A stretch of 64,000 bases of DNA from contig WELA01001079.1 of the NCBI GenBank assembly GCA_009602735.1, positions 124,001-188,000 on the forward strand. Direction: 5' to 3'. Position 1 is the first letter of the stretch; each line of letters opens with the position of its first letter. Shown piece by piece: positions 11,701-22,588 of this stretch. The notes beneath the pieces were generated by a model. It made no database searches. It saw nothing but the letters and a program-made list of their open reading frames with translations, and was not told where the DNA came from. Source of the stretch: Mesotaenium endlicherianum. Its lineage: Eukaryota; Streptophyta; Zygnematophyceae; Zygnematales; Mesotaeniaceae. The translations under genes and the position numbers were made by a program.

Positions 11701-14700
11701 CAATGCATCTTGGTGCTTGCGTACAGGCAAGGCGAGAAGGCTACAGTTAGAATAAACCCAGCCAGTAAAACTGCCCTTTGATTTGCCAAGATCACAATTG
11801 ACATGTATAAACAAAATGGCAAAGAATAGAGGGCGCGCTTCATCATATTCTGCAAGGGTGGAGCATTGAAGGCCACTCTGCAGATGTCCACATGATGTGC
11901 TACACCATCTGACAAACGAGGAAAACAAAGAAGCCTCAAAACATAGAGACGAAAAAGGTGCCAAGAGGGCAACGAGACAGAGCCTGCAAAAGGACCTTTA
12001 GAATCCATGTTGGGACCCACGGGGTTGCGCTTGGAGCCAAATAGAGGCTCCCTGGCATCACCATCATCGGTTGATAAGAATGACTCCACGTTGCCGTCAT
12101 CCAGAGAGCTCTCATCACCAAACCTCTCAACCTCGCTCTGCCAAGCAAAAAAGACATCAGTCCCGCAAGGCCGTAGAAGTAGAGGTGGCCGAAACTCACA
12201 AGACGAAGCTGACCTAGAGGCCTTTGCTGCAACCTAATGATCAAGAATTGCCCCACTTAAATTGGAGTACATAGCAAATCATAGATTTATTGACGAGCTT
12301 ACACCATCAAGCCACTCTTTGCCGAACTCTGGCTGGCTACAACAGCTCCACACGACTCAAGAGCTACATTGAAGGCATAAGGCACAGAAATTATTTTTTT
12401 TAGAGTACCAGCTGATTGACGCAGTTGAGAGCAGCAGCAGCTGTGTCTCCAAACACGAGGCTATGCTTGCCCATGTTGACAGTGTGATGCAGGCCTCCCA
12501 CAATGCCCATGGCCGTCACATCGCTCCCAGGCACCGCACCAAGCGGGTTCGCAGGGTTGGAACTGGGGGATGGCCCAGTTTTGGCAGTATCATTGCTGTT
12601 TGCCGGGCCAGACGAGGAAGCTGGCTGCTTCCGCTTACGCCCATTGCCCTTGCCTGCCTGCCCCTTCTGCCAAACCCATTGTAAGCCACAGCAAGGTCTT
12701 AGTAGCAAAAGCGGGGAGTCTTCTTTAGCAGCAAAACATAGTAGGTCTGCAGAGCAAAGCTATGCCTGGGCCAAATTAAGAGAACTGAACCAACCCACCC
12801 CATGCATGTGGTCAAAACACATTCTCATTGCTGCCATGAACTGAAAAAGCTTATACACCAGGCACGCAAATAATACGCTTGTATGAGCTCAAACACAAAA
12901 CTCCTGTGGTATCAAAATGACCACTCGCAGAATGCACGCTCAAAAGGTATGGTTGGCCGGCCTTGTCGTTACCTTAGGAGTACCTGTGCTGGTAGCACTG
13001 GGGCTGGGCTCAAGAGATCCAAAAATGCACCCTTGCTCGCCTCGACTAACGCTGTCTCCATCTCCACCTGGTGAGTGCTGCTGGGCAGTATGCTGACTGG
13101 CCTGTGCCCCCCCTCCCACCTGACCAGACACGGCTTGTTGTACAGGAGGCGTAACCAGCCTAGAAGTTTGCCCAGAATTGGAACCTAGGTGAGCAGTGGC
13201 CTGCTGACGCTGCACTTGTAAGCTCTGCAAAAGACCATGAGAGTGTACACGTCAGTGGCCCCCACAAAATGATAGGTCCGGAAGTTCGGTGGTAGTGCTG
13301 CTCCACGTGCCAGAGGACAGCACATAGACCAATTAACCCCAAGAAGCTGACTGCTTGGCTAGCATTCACATATGTACGGAGGACCCTAGAATGCACACAC
13401 CTCAACATATTTGCGTGAAGGGCACGAGCACACGCCTCCAGTGACCTCAAATTGAGACAGGAACTTTGAACATAATCAACTGCAACATGACGAAACAATT
13501 TAGCACACATGAGTTACAATATACCAAGAGGCCATCCTAACGTACTTCCAATGCTACCACGGTTGGAGTGCTTCAAAATGCCTGAAACAAGGAAGCATAC
13601 CTTGAGAAAGATGTCTGTGTCTGGAGGAGTTCTTCCCAAGGAGCTCAAAGCCTGGAGAGATGCGGGGGAGCCCACGCAATCACTTCCTACAACTCCAATT
13701 GTGCCATCAATTTTACCCTCTGGCCCTAAGCCCTTGTTGCTCAGTAGTTGCTCCAGCTTTCCGGCATCAAGGCCTGCTGGCACAGACAATCAGCACCATA
13801 ATGCCTGATGAAAAAGGGTGGGGGCAGAAATTGAACAACTGAGCAAAGACAGGAAGAGGGCATCAGGCAAGCAGAGTCATGATGTGTGCTAGGAAAGCAC
13901 CCGGCAATTGCTGCTGAAGTTGTTGCTGCTGCTGCGCCGCTCTTGCCTGGGCACTCCTCAGAAACTGCTGCTGCTGGGCATGAGACAGCATGTTGAACTG
14001 GTTCAGCTGGTGCTGGTCTTGGAAGATGCGCGACTTGAGCCCCCCCCCCGGGGTTGACCGCTGTTGCTGCTCCAAGGACTATGCTTGCAGCAAACCCATT
14101 TGCAACACACACCAGGCACAAGGGTGTCATACAATGCCATGCCAGCAGATTATTACAAACAAGACACTTACCTCCATGATTGATTAGACGATTTCAGTGC
14201 AAAGCTGTAAGCAGTTCAAAACATTGGCAAAAAAGGAAGCAGACAAGTGAATACAGCCTACAGTATAAATCGACAAGCTTCAGACATTACATAGAAAAAT
14301 GGGCAAAAGCCTGAGTCCAACTACAAAGTCTGGCACTCACGGAAGTGGACGGCCATTTGAGGGGCTGGATACTGCTGTTGCCCTGGCTAAGACCTGCAGC
14401 AGCGTGTGCACGCAATTGCACACCCTCTCTTTCACTTAGAGCACGGACAACCTTTTTAACGCCGGCCTGGACTTTGCGTTTGATGAAGGGGGCATGAACC
14501 GTAAAAACAGTGTCCCAATAATACATGAACTCCATAAGTCATGAAAGCAGGCTATGATGCAACTGTTGCCACAAATTAAGCAACGTTGATTGTAAGAAAC
14601 TGTGCTGGTGTGCTATTTATTCCCTATTGAATAAGGTGTGAATTCTGATTCAACATTAACAGAGCATTATGTCATCCACATACGGAGGCTACGGGCCCAT

Positions 14701-16093
14701 TCACAGCACTCACTGTGATTCAAAAAAGCTCCAGTCTTGTTGTGGATACCCTGCAGGGACACAAAGTGTAGCTCTTTCAATGGTTAAACATTAGGCAAGG
14801 GCTGAGACATGTTCAGGCAGACGTGCAGCTACCATTTAGAAAAACTATGCACGCCCACTCGTCCTAGAAGACGCAGAACTAACAAGTGCTCAATTGAGTG
14901 CTGTAGACCCTTGTCAGGTGCTGTAGACCAGCTTGCCCTACAGTCTTAGCCACCTCACATGTCACATCCTGATATTGCGTAAGTGAAGACTCTAAGTGAG
15001 ACACCATACTTGTGAAATTCCAGGAGAAGAAAGAAGCTGCTGGGATCTGGAAGGAGAAAGAGCAGCAGCTGCAGCTCCACCTCCGGGGCTGCCTGGCCCA
15101 GATGCTAGAAGCTGCCTGTTCCCTTCGCGAACAGTATACACCTCGTGAGGAAAGCACTGATGGTCGTCGCAGACTTCAACACAAAACTTTATTAACCCAT
15201 ACAGTTAGCAGCAGCAGCAGAACTAAGAAGCAGCATACCCAAGTTCTTTTGTGACCAACATATCTATGCAATACTTCCACGGCTCCATGAGAATGTGGAC
15301 ACAGTCTGATGTACCATGTTACCACAGAATTAAGGAACTCACACAAAAGCATGGTTGCAGCACAAGAGGATGCCACTGGAGAACAATACCACCACCTTTC
15401 TTGAGCGTCAACAAGGATATAATTGTGAACATGCTGTATGTGAGGTCAATCTGCTTCAAGCTGCCCCGAGTAAGAGCTACAGCTGTCTTTGCCTAATGAC
15501 ATAAAATGCAGAACAAAGACTGAAAGGGAAGACACATACAAAATGCAAGTGATTGTCCTGTAGAGTGCAAGAGATTGAATAACATGTGCCACAGTATTGG
15601 GTCAATCTGCACCCCTGTCAAGCTTGGTTGCAAGACCACCAACCTCTGCACAATTCCAACCCAGGAAGGAAGTGTATTAGGTCCTGCACTGGTGACACGA
15701 GCACACAAGCATGCATCTCTCTCAGAGCTGATCTTGGTATTGTCTGCACTACATTCGATAACGCTATGTAAGTTCTTCTTTGGCACCCAAGCCAGCCTTA
15801 CTTGGTCGCACTTTAGCCATGACACTGTGAAGCGGGGAGATACCAAACCCTGTCATCCACCTTCTTTGTCACCTCAGATTCTATTGTTCTTGAACAATGG
15901 CGGGGCCTGTACCTTCAGGGCCGACTCGTCCAAATTTGGCCCCTGTGCCTTTAACTGCTCCTCATAGAGCTTATTGGCGAGCACTTTTGTGGCAGTCTGG
16001 CGCAGCAAACTGTCTGGGAGCCCATTGGAGGCCCCAGTCAAAGAAAGGTGGTTTCCATCTCTCCTAAGGAGTTGTTGCATGCGAAAGAGTTGC

Positions 16094-16125
<32 letters not shown>

Positions 16126-17635
16126 ACGTTGCTGCTGCTGAAGCTGCTGCTGTTGCTGCTGCTGGTCTCTAGCTTTTGCTTGTTGCGTCTGCACACCCGC
16201 CTTATAGACAAGTGTGGTTGTATATGTGCGCAGTCCGCACTGCATGGGAGAAACATGACTGGACAAGACAAAGCAGGAAGCTTGACCGAGATGTAAGATT
16301 GGAACAAAAGGGAGGTGCCTACTCAGCAAACGTTTGCAATATTCAAATCACAAGCAAGCGCAAGCACGACGTGCTCCCTGGGACTATAACCGAAGGCCCC
16401 CACCCCAATATACACAACCACGCTCTTGTAGCACTTTTCTTACACTAAGCACAGGCCATACTGCAAAGATAGCAATCCACGAAGCATAACTTCTACGATA
16501 ATTGCCGTTTCAAGGATGTCACCTCAATGTAAGAAGCTGCCACGTCTGAATGCTTTTCATTTGTGCGAGCAATAAAGATGTCCCAAAATACCGACCACCA
16601 CTCGAACAGAAACCCACCAGGAGCATTTATAGCTGCACTGCAAAAAACATCCTCAAGCAATACTGAGATATGCATTAAAATCATATCTACCTTCCAGATG
16701 AAATGCTAATGACTACATGCGAAAGAATAACCTGTACAGTGCACCATGTCTGTGGCAATCTTGCAGCATGTGGCAACAGTGCTGATAAAGAACCAAATTG
16801 AAGAAAGACGAGTCATGGGTGATGCAGAAATCCCAAGAGACTCTTCTTTCAGGGTACTTAAGAAATAATGAAACCCTTCTTTCGTTACACTATAGCCAAC
16901 GCCCCCTCCAGATGCAGATCAATCTACTTGCAGGTTTTATGCACTCCACATGCGCCACGAAAATTACAGTCACTGGTGCTGTAGTTCGAGCCTTGCAGCT
17001 GCGGGTGGTTTGTGAAACATGGTTGAATCTTCTGTTTTTAACATCGACAATCAGATTTCAAACAACCTAGCCTTAAACCTAGAGCCATGACGGGTCTTCA
17101 GAAAGCTGGAAACATATTGAAACTCAAATGCCTCTCTCCAGCCTCCATTTCCAACTACCTGCGCAGTAATTGTAATTGCTGGCTTGACGGCATTCCTGCG
17201 TAATCCACGGGGGACGCTACTCAGACTAGCGGGAGACGCGTATTGACACTTACCAACCGGATCAGACGACACCTTAGCTTCAGCCAAAAACGAATTTGCC
17301 GACTGAGTCAATTTCCTCTTGCAAAGATAGTCGTATATGTACACATCAAGCCTGCCACAAAGACAACGAGGTCTGAGATCGTGCATCGTCCTCGTGAAGC
17401 ACGGTAGTATGTGACGGCATCCATGTCATTACAGGGTAGGACCAAACAATGAGGGGCTACTACGCTCGAAAAATAACAAACTAAACTGGAGCCTCAGCAT
17501 GATGCCGCATCGTGAACCAGTTTTCAGGCGTCGGTATGAGGGACGCAGCGACAGCTTGCAGGGGACACTTTTGGGAAGGAAAAAGAGAAAGAAGAATGGC
17601 TACATTTTATCTGCCTCCCAGTTGTTCTGCGCCAT
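8796..17635 (-). CDS. LUG: LEUNIG/LUG-type transcriptional corepressor
   Basis: This gene encodes a nuclear Groucho/Tup1-like corepressor, which in plants binds SEUSS-type adaptors through its LUFS region. Inferred exons (minus strand): 17604-17635, 17254-17351, 16523-16632, 15913-16200, 15010-15141, 14341-14466, 13901-14078, 13601-13773, 12973-13224, 12409-12666, 11996-12137, 11531-11691, 10990-11151, 10494-10655, 10069-10185, 9434-9640, 8796-8939. Phases agree throughout and give 913 residues, close to Arabidopsis LUG. The start [11 protein letters not shown] is followed by LisH (LDVYIYDYL...SSDPV, about 11-43), LUFS ([13 protein letters not shown], about 44-80), polyQ (about 90-120), Q-rich and [13 protein letters not shown] segments, then WD40 repeats from about residue 610 to the end, which is DKCVKLWS. 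Exons 5 and 6 (15010-15141, 14341-14466) rest on splice signals and phase and are the least certain. A poly-C run at 14041 could hide an indel. The gene looks intact. Confidence 0.93.
16089..16165 (-). repeat. CAG/CAA polyglutamine tract in LEUNIG exon 4
   Basis: An imperfect trinucleotide run (GCTGCTGCT... on the plus strand, CAG/CAA on the coding strand) encodes a nearly pure glutamine stretch broken by single L and R residues. It lies just after the LUFS domain, where LUG proteins are normally glutamine-rich. A tract of this kind is prone to length variation. Confidence 0.9.
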
Positions 17636-17863
17636 CAGGACTCTGTAGTGAAGTAGAAAGCAAAGTAACACCAACTATTCAATCTACTCATGCACTATCG
17701 TCGTGCTAGCATCGAGCCTCGCGGGAGTTGAGTGCCCGCCTTTTGTGCCCGAGTCTCTGTTGGACCCGAGTCCCAAGTGAAATGTCGAGACGTTCTTGTC
17801 GGCAGTCACCACGTTCGATTCAAATGAAGACTTGAAATGTGTCCAAGACACGTTTCAAATCAA

Positions 17864-17997
17864 GATTTGTGACATATGCGCATCTGATATCCCAAATAAA
17901 TACATAACATACTCTATATAAATATAAGAAAATATTATATGAAGAATAGGCTTGTGATTAGAATAGGAGTAGGAAGTAGTACAAATGCAGTGAACTC
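17864..17997 (-). repeat. Outer 3' repeat (B copy) of the PAT-like element
   Basis: Starting at ATTTGTGACATATGCGCATC, about 134 bp repeats directly, with small differences, at 18407-18538. On the element's minus strand this is the outermost 3' block. With the blocks at 18195-18417 and 29064-29286 it forms the arrangement A - genes - B A B, the split-direct-repeat layout of PAT-type tyrosine-recombinase retrotransposons. Confidence 0.75.
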
Positions 17998-18194
17998 TCG
18001 CGCCTTTAATCCTATGCCAATATTATATCTAAGCTGATGATAGCAATATTAATTTGTATTCGAAGCCCTATCCTATATCCACGTCGACATCCTATGTCCT
18101 ATCCATTGAAGCATCCATGCTTATTATCTTCCTTATACTTATACTATATACAATAAGGCTTTGTTCTCCTCTTCTCCCGGGTGGGCTGGGAAGG

Positions 18195-18417
18195 GTTCTA
18201 TCTACACTTGCACGAACTTCTTCGTCACTGCAATGAATGGTGAGTATTGTCTTCGAGGATAATAATGTGTGCGAAGTTCTTTGACTTTCACTTTCGATGG
18301 TTCGTTAAGATATTTATTTTGGCGAGTTATCATAATCATGTGACACTTGTCTGATTGCTTATGTCACAAATCTAGTTTTGCGCCAAGTACTTGTCGCAAA
18401 ACTTCTATTTGCGACAT
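18195..18417 (-). repeat. Internal A repeat of the PAT-like element
   Basis: About 223 bp beginning GTTCTATCTACACTTGCACG repeats directly, with a few substitutions, at 29064-29286 about 10.9 kb away. Both copies share long identical runs such as GATAATAATGTGTGCGAAG. It ends at the ATTTGCGAC junction where the B block (18407-18538) begins. Confidence 0.8.
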
Positions 18418-18538
18418 ATGCGCATCAGATATCCCAAATACATACATAACATATTAAATATAGATATAAGAAAATATACTATGAAGAATAGGTTTGTGAT
18501 TTGAATAGGAGGAGTAGGACGTAGTACAAATGCAATGA
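18407..18538 (-). repeat. Inner B repeat of the PAT-like element
   Basis: This is the second copy of the 17864-17997 block and directly adjoins the internal A repeat. The adjacency of B and A here, with a single A at the far 5' end of the element, is what defines the split repeat structure. Confidence 0.75.
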
Positions 18539-18639
18539 AGAAGCACACAAAGGCTGTAGCGTGTGTATGTAAAGTAGCCCAAAATTCCAGTTCACTTTTT
18601 TCTTTTCCTAAATGCATCAGAAATTTGAGCCTGTGAGTA

Positions 18640-19214
18640 AGGAGCGATGTGCGGCGTATCAGGGATTGCTATTATGTTCCCCGCTGCCTCCACCTTGGAA
18701 TCCAACACCACCACATATTTTTCCTTGGCACTTTCACTCTTTCATCCTTCCATCAACTCGAATCTCCTGTCCGGCACTCCAAAATTTGCGGCTGCAGGAA
18801 CTGCACCTTTTCCAAGCGAGTGTGTTCCAAACTCTGCGAGACTCAAACCTACTGAAGCTAATAATTCTCCACACCATTTTCTGAGTGTAGTGTATGCAAG
18901 TGGCTTACCCGACAGGCTGCCTGTCTTGGTAAAGGATTGTATGAGATATCCCGGCTCAGTGTAGCCCGGGATTTCGTGCACTAGCCTGCTAAACATGTCT
19001 ATGGGGCACCAACGTTGCCCAGTAGCATGCAAAACCGCATACCTCTCTAATGACTGCTGATCGTTCTTAGCGTGTGGAATGAAACACTCGATGGAGGAAA
19101 TCCTCTCCTCACCGACTATATTTAATTGCTCTAATTTGACTTGAATAATCTCTGAAAATCTGAACATTTCGTGGTACATGAAGAGTAACACCGCAGCTCT
19201 CATTAGATCATAAT
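18640..19214 (-). pseudogene. Tyrosine recombinase, C-terminal catalytic half
   Basis: The frame covers the catalytic domain: FRFSEIIQVKLEQL carries the first catalytic arginine, FGTHSLGKGAVPAAANFGV is the H-x-x-R block, and KSESAKEKYVVVL carries the expected tyrosine. The second catalytic arginine is glycine here (HSLG instead of HSLR), and a TGA sits where the family has tryptophan, just before KSESAK. It is the continuation of the N-terminal part at 25320-25704, separated by the chromovirus insertion; across the ATAAT target the reading frame runs on. The enzyme would circularise and integrate the element's DNA, but this copy cannot be active. Confidence 0.8.
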
Positions 19215-19961
19215 TGTAAGGTCATAGGTTTATAAAGTGTGTTTTTGAGTTTCATGAAAGTATGTTTTGATTCCATAGAAGTGTACATTGCATTTTCTGT
19301 GGTCATTTTGATATAAAGTTCATCGAAATTTGGTTAAGTATTGAGAGAGTTACGAATTTCTGAAGTTTAATTAGTTTTGAGGTCGATTGACGACTGTCAT
19401 TAATTCGCGGTGAGCGCGACCGTCGGATTGACCGACAGCGTCGAGCGATCTGGCCCGTTAGGATGAACTCGAACCTTCACGTAAGTTCGGCTGACGCGGA
19501 GTGCCGACTAGGTCGATTTACCTAGAAGTTTCGGATTAGCCTAGCGCGTCTAAGATAGAATAATCTAGTAATGTCGATGCATGTATGTGGACGTCCATTC
19601 GGCCCCACACGTCAGATTAGACCGATCTGGCTTACTCACGAATAATCTGGAAGGGACGATTTGACGAACACTAAGGAAAATCCGTAGCTTCCTCCTAGAG
19701 AGGAGCACTCAGGCAGAAAATTATAAGTAGGCATAACTTCTTTGTTTCTTATCAGTTTTCACTTCTGTAAATTTCTACGGGTTTGTAATGTCAAGGCTTA
19801 TCATTCTAGTTCATTTGTGAGCTGTTTCTTGCTACTCAAAATGTTGAGTAATTTTTCCTAAGCTTTGTTAGTGATATGCCGCTGCACTCTCTTGCATGAT
19901 TGCAACTAGTTCCTTTCCTCGTGAGTTACTACGCTTCCACTAGCGCACTCTGCCCCTTTCA
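19215..19961 (+). repeat. 5' LTR of chromovirus family A
   Basis: The 747-bp LTR begins TGTAAGGTCATAGG and ends CTTTCA. It matches the LTR at 24580-25319 and the solo LTR at 32292-33045. A TATAAGTAGGCAT segment near 19721-19733 (TATAAATAGG in the other copies) is the likely TATA box for the element's promoter. Confidence 0.93.
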
Positions 19962-19963
19962 TC

Positions 19964-19980
19964 TGGTACCGGAGTTGGGC
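19964..19980 (+). other. Primer-binding site of chromovirus family A
   Basis: TGGTACCGGAGTTGGGC lies two bases after the 5' LTR. It begins with the TGG typical of tRNA 3'-CCA pairing and resembles TGGTATCAGAG only partly. The primer tRNA is therefore either a diverged match to initiator Met or another tRNA. Confidence 0.7.
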
Positions 19981-19998
19981 TAGTTTGCATATTATATT

Positions 19999-20985
19999 AT
20001 GGAGTCGCAGTCGGCAACTGGAGGAGGCGAACATGTCGAGCATGTTGAGCGCGCGGGGCAGCAGGCAGCACCAACGATGACCAGAGAGCAACAAGAAATG
20101 CAGGCCATGCTGAGGCAAATGGCGAATGCTATTGGAGGAGAAGTCTACACCAGGTTCCAACAAAAAATGCGCACGGAGGTGGAGAGAATGGTGCGAGTTG
20201 TTATGGGGAACGCCGCTTCGACGAGTTCGGCACCTGCACCTGTTGTGCCATCGATTCCTGTTAACCCAGTGGTGCAACCACTTATTCCACCCGCATCAGG
20301 AGTGCGTGCGCCTAAGCCTGAAGTGTATATTGGAGAGCGTTGATCTCCGCCTGTTCATCAATGGATTTTTGGAGTGAAGAAGTTTATGGAGTATTCTGCG
20401 CTCACACCCGAGAGGCAAGTCGCCTTTGTCACAACTTTGCTGCAGAAGAGTGCTGGAGCTTGGTATGAGCGACAAGAGCAACTTTCTGGAGTTCCTGCTA
20501 CTGTTGATCAGCTCTTTGAAGGCTTGAAGAGGCAATTTCAACCTATTGCACCCGAGGCTACCGCTCGAGACCTGTTGGTGCGCCTTCGTCAACGAGGAAG
20601 CGTTCAACAATATGTATCGCGCTTCAACGAGCTGGTGCTTCAATATCCATCCATGCACGAGTCGGAGGTGATGGACAAGATTAAGAGGGGACTCAAGCCA
20701 ACTGTGGCCAAGGATGTGGCGCTCAAGGACCCTATCAGTCTTCGAGAAATGATGGCATTGGCGACAAGGGTCGACGCTGTGGAGTATAGTCAGAGGCAGT
20801 GGTGCAACCACAACTTTGGATCTCAAGTGCCAAGCACGAGTGGACAAGGTCCAGTACCTATGGAGTTGGGACTTGTGCAGTACCAGCGTAGGCAGCAGAA
20901 TTTCAAGCTGAGAGGACCCTGCTATAATTGCGGCAAGCTTGGACATCTGGCCCGAGACTGTTATGTGAAGGCGAAGCAACCTTAA
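19999..20985 (+). pseudogene. gag: Chromovirus gag polyprotein (one stop)
   Basis: A single frame runs from ATG 19999 to the stop at 20983, broken only by TGA at 20341-20343 where an arginine codon (CGA) would restore it. The product has a helical capsid region (FMEYSALTPERQVAFVTTLL, AWYERQEQL, VSRFNELVLQYP) and a C-terminal zinc knuckle CYNCGKLGHLARDC (C-x2-C-x4-H-x4-C). Gag forms the virus-like particle and packages element RNA. The pol frame overlaps its end in a different phase, so a translational frameshift or a separate start is implied. Confidence 0.88.
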
Positions 20986-22564
20986 CAGCAGGAAAAAGGA
21001 GGACGCCAGTAAGTCGTTCTGGGGTGTCTACTGGCGTGAAGACAAGAACTCACAAGGAGGTTATCCCCAGGAGCCTGCCGAGAAGCAAAAGACGAGATGT
21101 TGACAAGCCTATGATCGTGGAAAGAGTAGTCGACGGCAACAAGGCGAAGTGTATGGTCGACAGTGGCGCAAGTGCAAACTTTGTGCACAAGGAGCTGGTG
21201 AAAGAGTGGCGAATCCCTGTGCAGAAGAATTATGAGCCCATGGAGGCAATTTTGGCGAACGGGCAAAGACACAAGTGTGGTGCACCTACGGAGGCTATTC
21301 ACGTGGAAGTAGCGGGGCACCAGAGTCAGGAAGTTATGGAGCAGGCAGAGTTGGGTCACCATGAGGTGATATTGGGCCGACCATGGCTAAGAAAAGCCAA
21401 CCCTCAAGTGCACTGGAGCACAGGACAAGTGAAAGTCCAAGGGCGTGATGGTCGAATGGAGACAGCGAAACAGGTGGAGGTAGATACGACCACAAGTAAC
21501 TGTCTTCTGTCGAGCCTGCAAGTTAAGAAGCTATGCAGGGCGAATCAGGTGAAAGAGATGTACCTTGTTTTGGTGGCCCTGGCCAGGTCATCAGATGGAG
21601 CAAGCGTGAATCCTAACAGCCTGGGCGAATGTAGATCGCCGGAGGAACAAGTTGTGGTGTCTGATCCCCTTGCTCAGAAGGAGCAGAGCCCAACTGCTCA
21701 AGAGAAGAAGCCTGCTGAGATGCCTGCCCAAATTAAGGTGCTGTTGGAGGAGTTCAAGAGCGCATTTCCTGAGGAGCTACCTACAGGATTACCTCCACAG
21801 AGAGCTATGGAGCACAAGATCGAGTTGGAACCAGGGAGCAAGCCACCAGTGAGACCCGCCTATCGTCAATCGTTTGCGGAGTTGGATGAGTTGAAGAACC
21901 AGCTGACAGAGTTGTTGGAGAAGGGATTCATTTGACCCTGCGAGTCTCCATTTGCAGCGCCAGTCTTATTTGTGAAGAAGAAGGATGGGACTATGAGGAT
22001 GTGTGTCAACTACCAGGCGCTGAACAAGGTCACCATCAAGAACAGGTACCCACTTTCACGAGTGGACGAGTTAATTGACAGGTTTGTCGGGGCGAAGTGT
22101 TTCTCGAAGATTTGAGGAGTGGCTATCACCAGGTACGTATTGCGGAAAGAGACGTTCAGAAGACTGCTTTCTGAACTCGCTATGGTTTGTTCGAGTTCAC
22201 AGTCATGCCTTTTGGGTTGACTAATGCACCTGCTACAATCATGGGACTCATGAATAGTATCTTCAGACCCTATTTGGACCTGTTTGTGGTGGTATTCTTG
22301 AACGACATCCTGATCTATTCGAAGACCTTGGAAGAGCATGTGGAGCATCTGAGGAAGGTGTTGGAAGTCTTCAGTGATCATAACTTATATAAGAAGATGA
22401 GCAAGTGCAAGATCTGTCTCAAGGAGGTCGAGTTTCTTGGGCACATAGTGGGAGCTGAAGGGGTCAAGCTGGAGCAGAAGAAGGAGCAAGCAGTCAGAGA
22501 TTGGCCGGTGCCTGCTGATATTCATCAACTCAGGACTTTCCTCGGCATGGCAAATTACTATTGA
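20928..22564 (+). pseudogene. pol: Chromovirus pol: protease and reverse transcriptase
   Basis: The aspartic protease motif MVDSGASANFVH and the downstream ILGRPWLRK are present. The linker reaches the RT start (KIELEPGSKPPVRPAYR). TGA at 21933 replaces the arginine of FIRPS-type motifs. RT continues with [13 protein letters not shown] and [11 protein letters not shown]; a few bases are lost near 22115, shifting the frame in the DLRSGYHQV block. A TGA near 22170 replaces the arginine of [19 protein letters not shown] and the catalytic box follow, the latter reading FLND rather than FLDD. A further TGA at 22561 follows LGMANYY. Confidence 0.9.
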
Positions 22565-22588
22565 CGTTTCATTGAAGGATTTGCCAAG

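Noticed and set aside
16048-16296. Poly-leucine open frame on the plus strand
   Set aside because: It is the reverse-strand shadow of the LEUNIG polyglutamine exon.
20296-20979. 227-residue minus-strand frame opposite chromovirus gag
   Set aside because: It shows no motif and overlaps the well-supported gag frame; it is a shadow.
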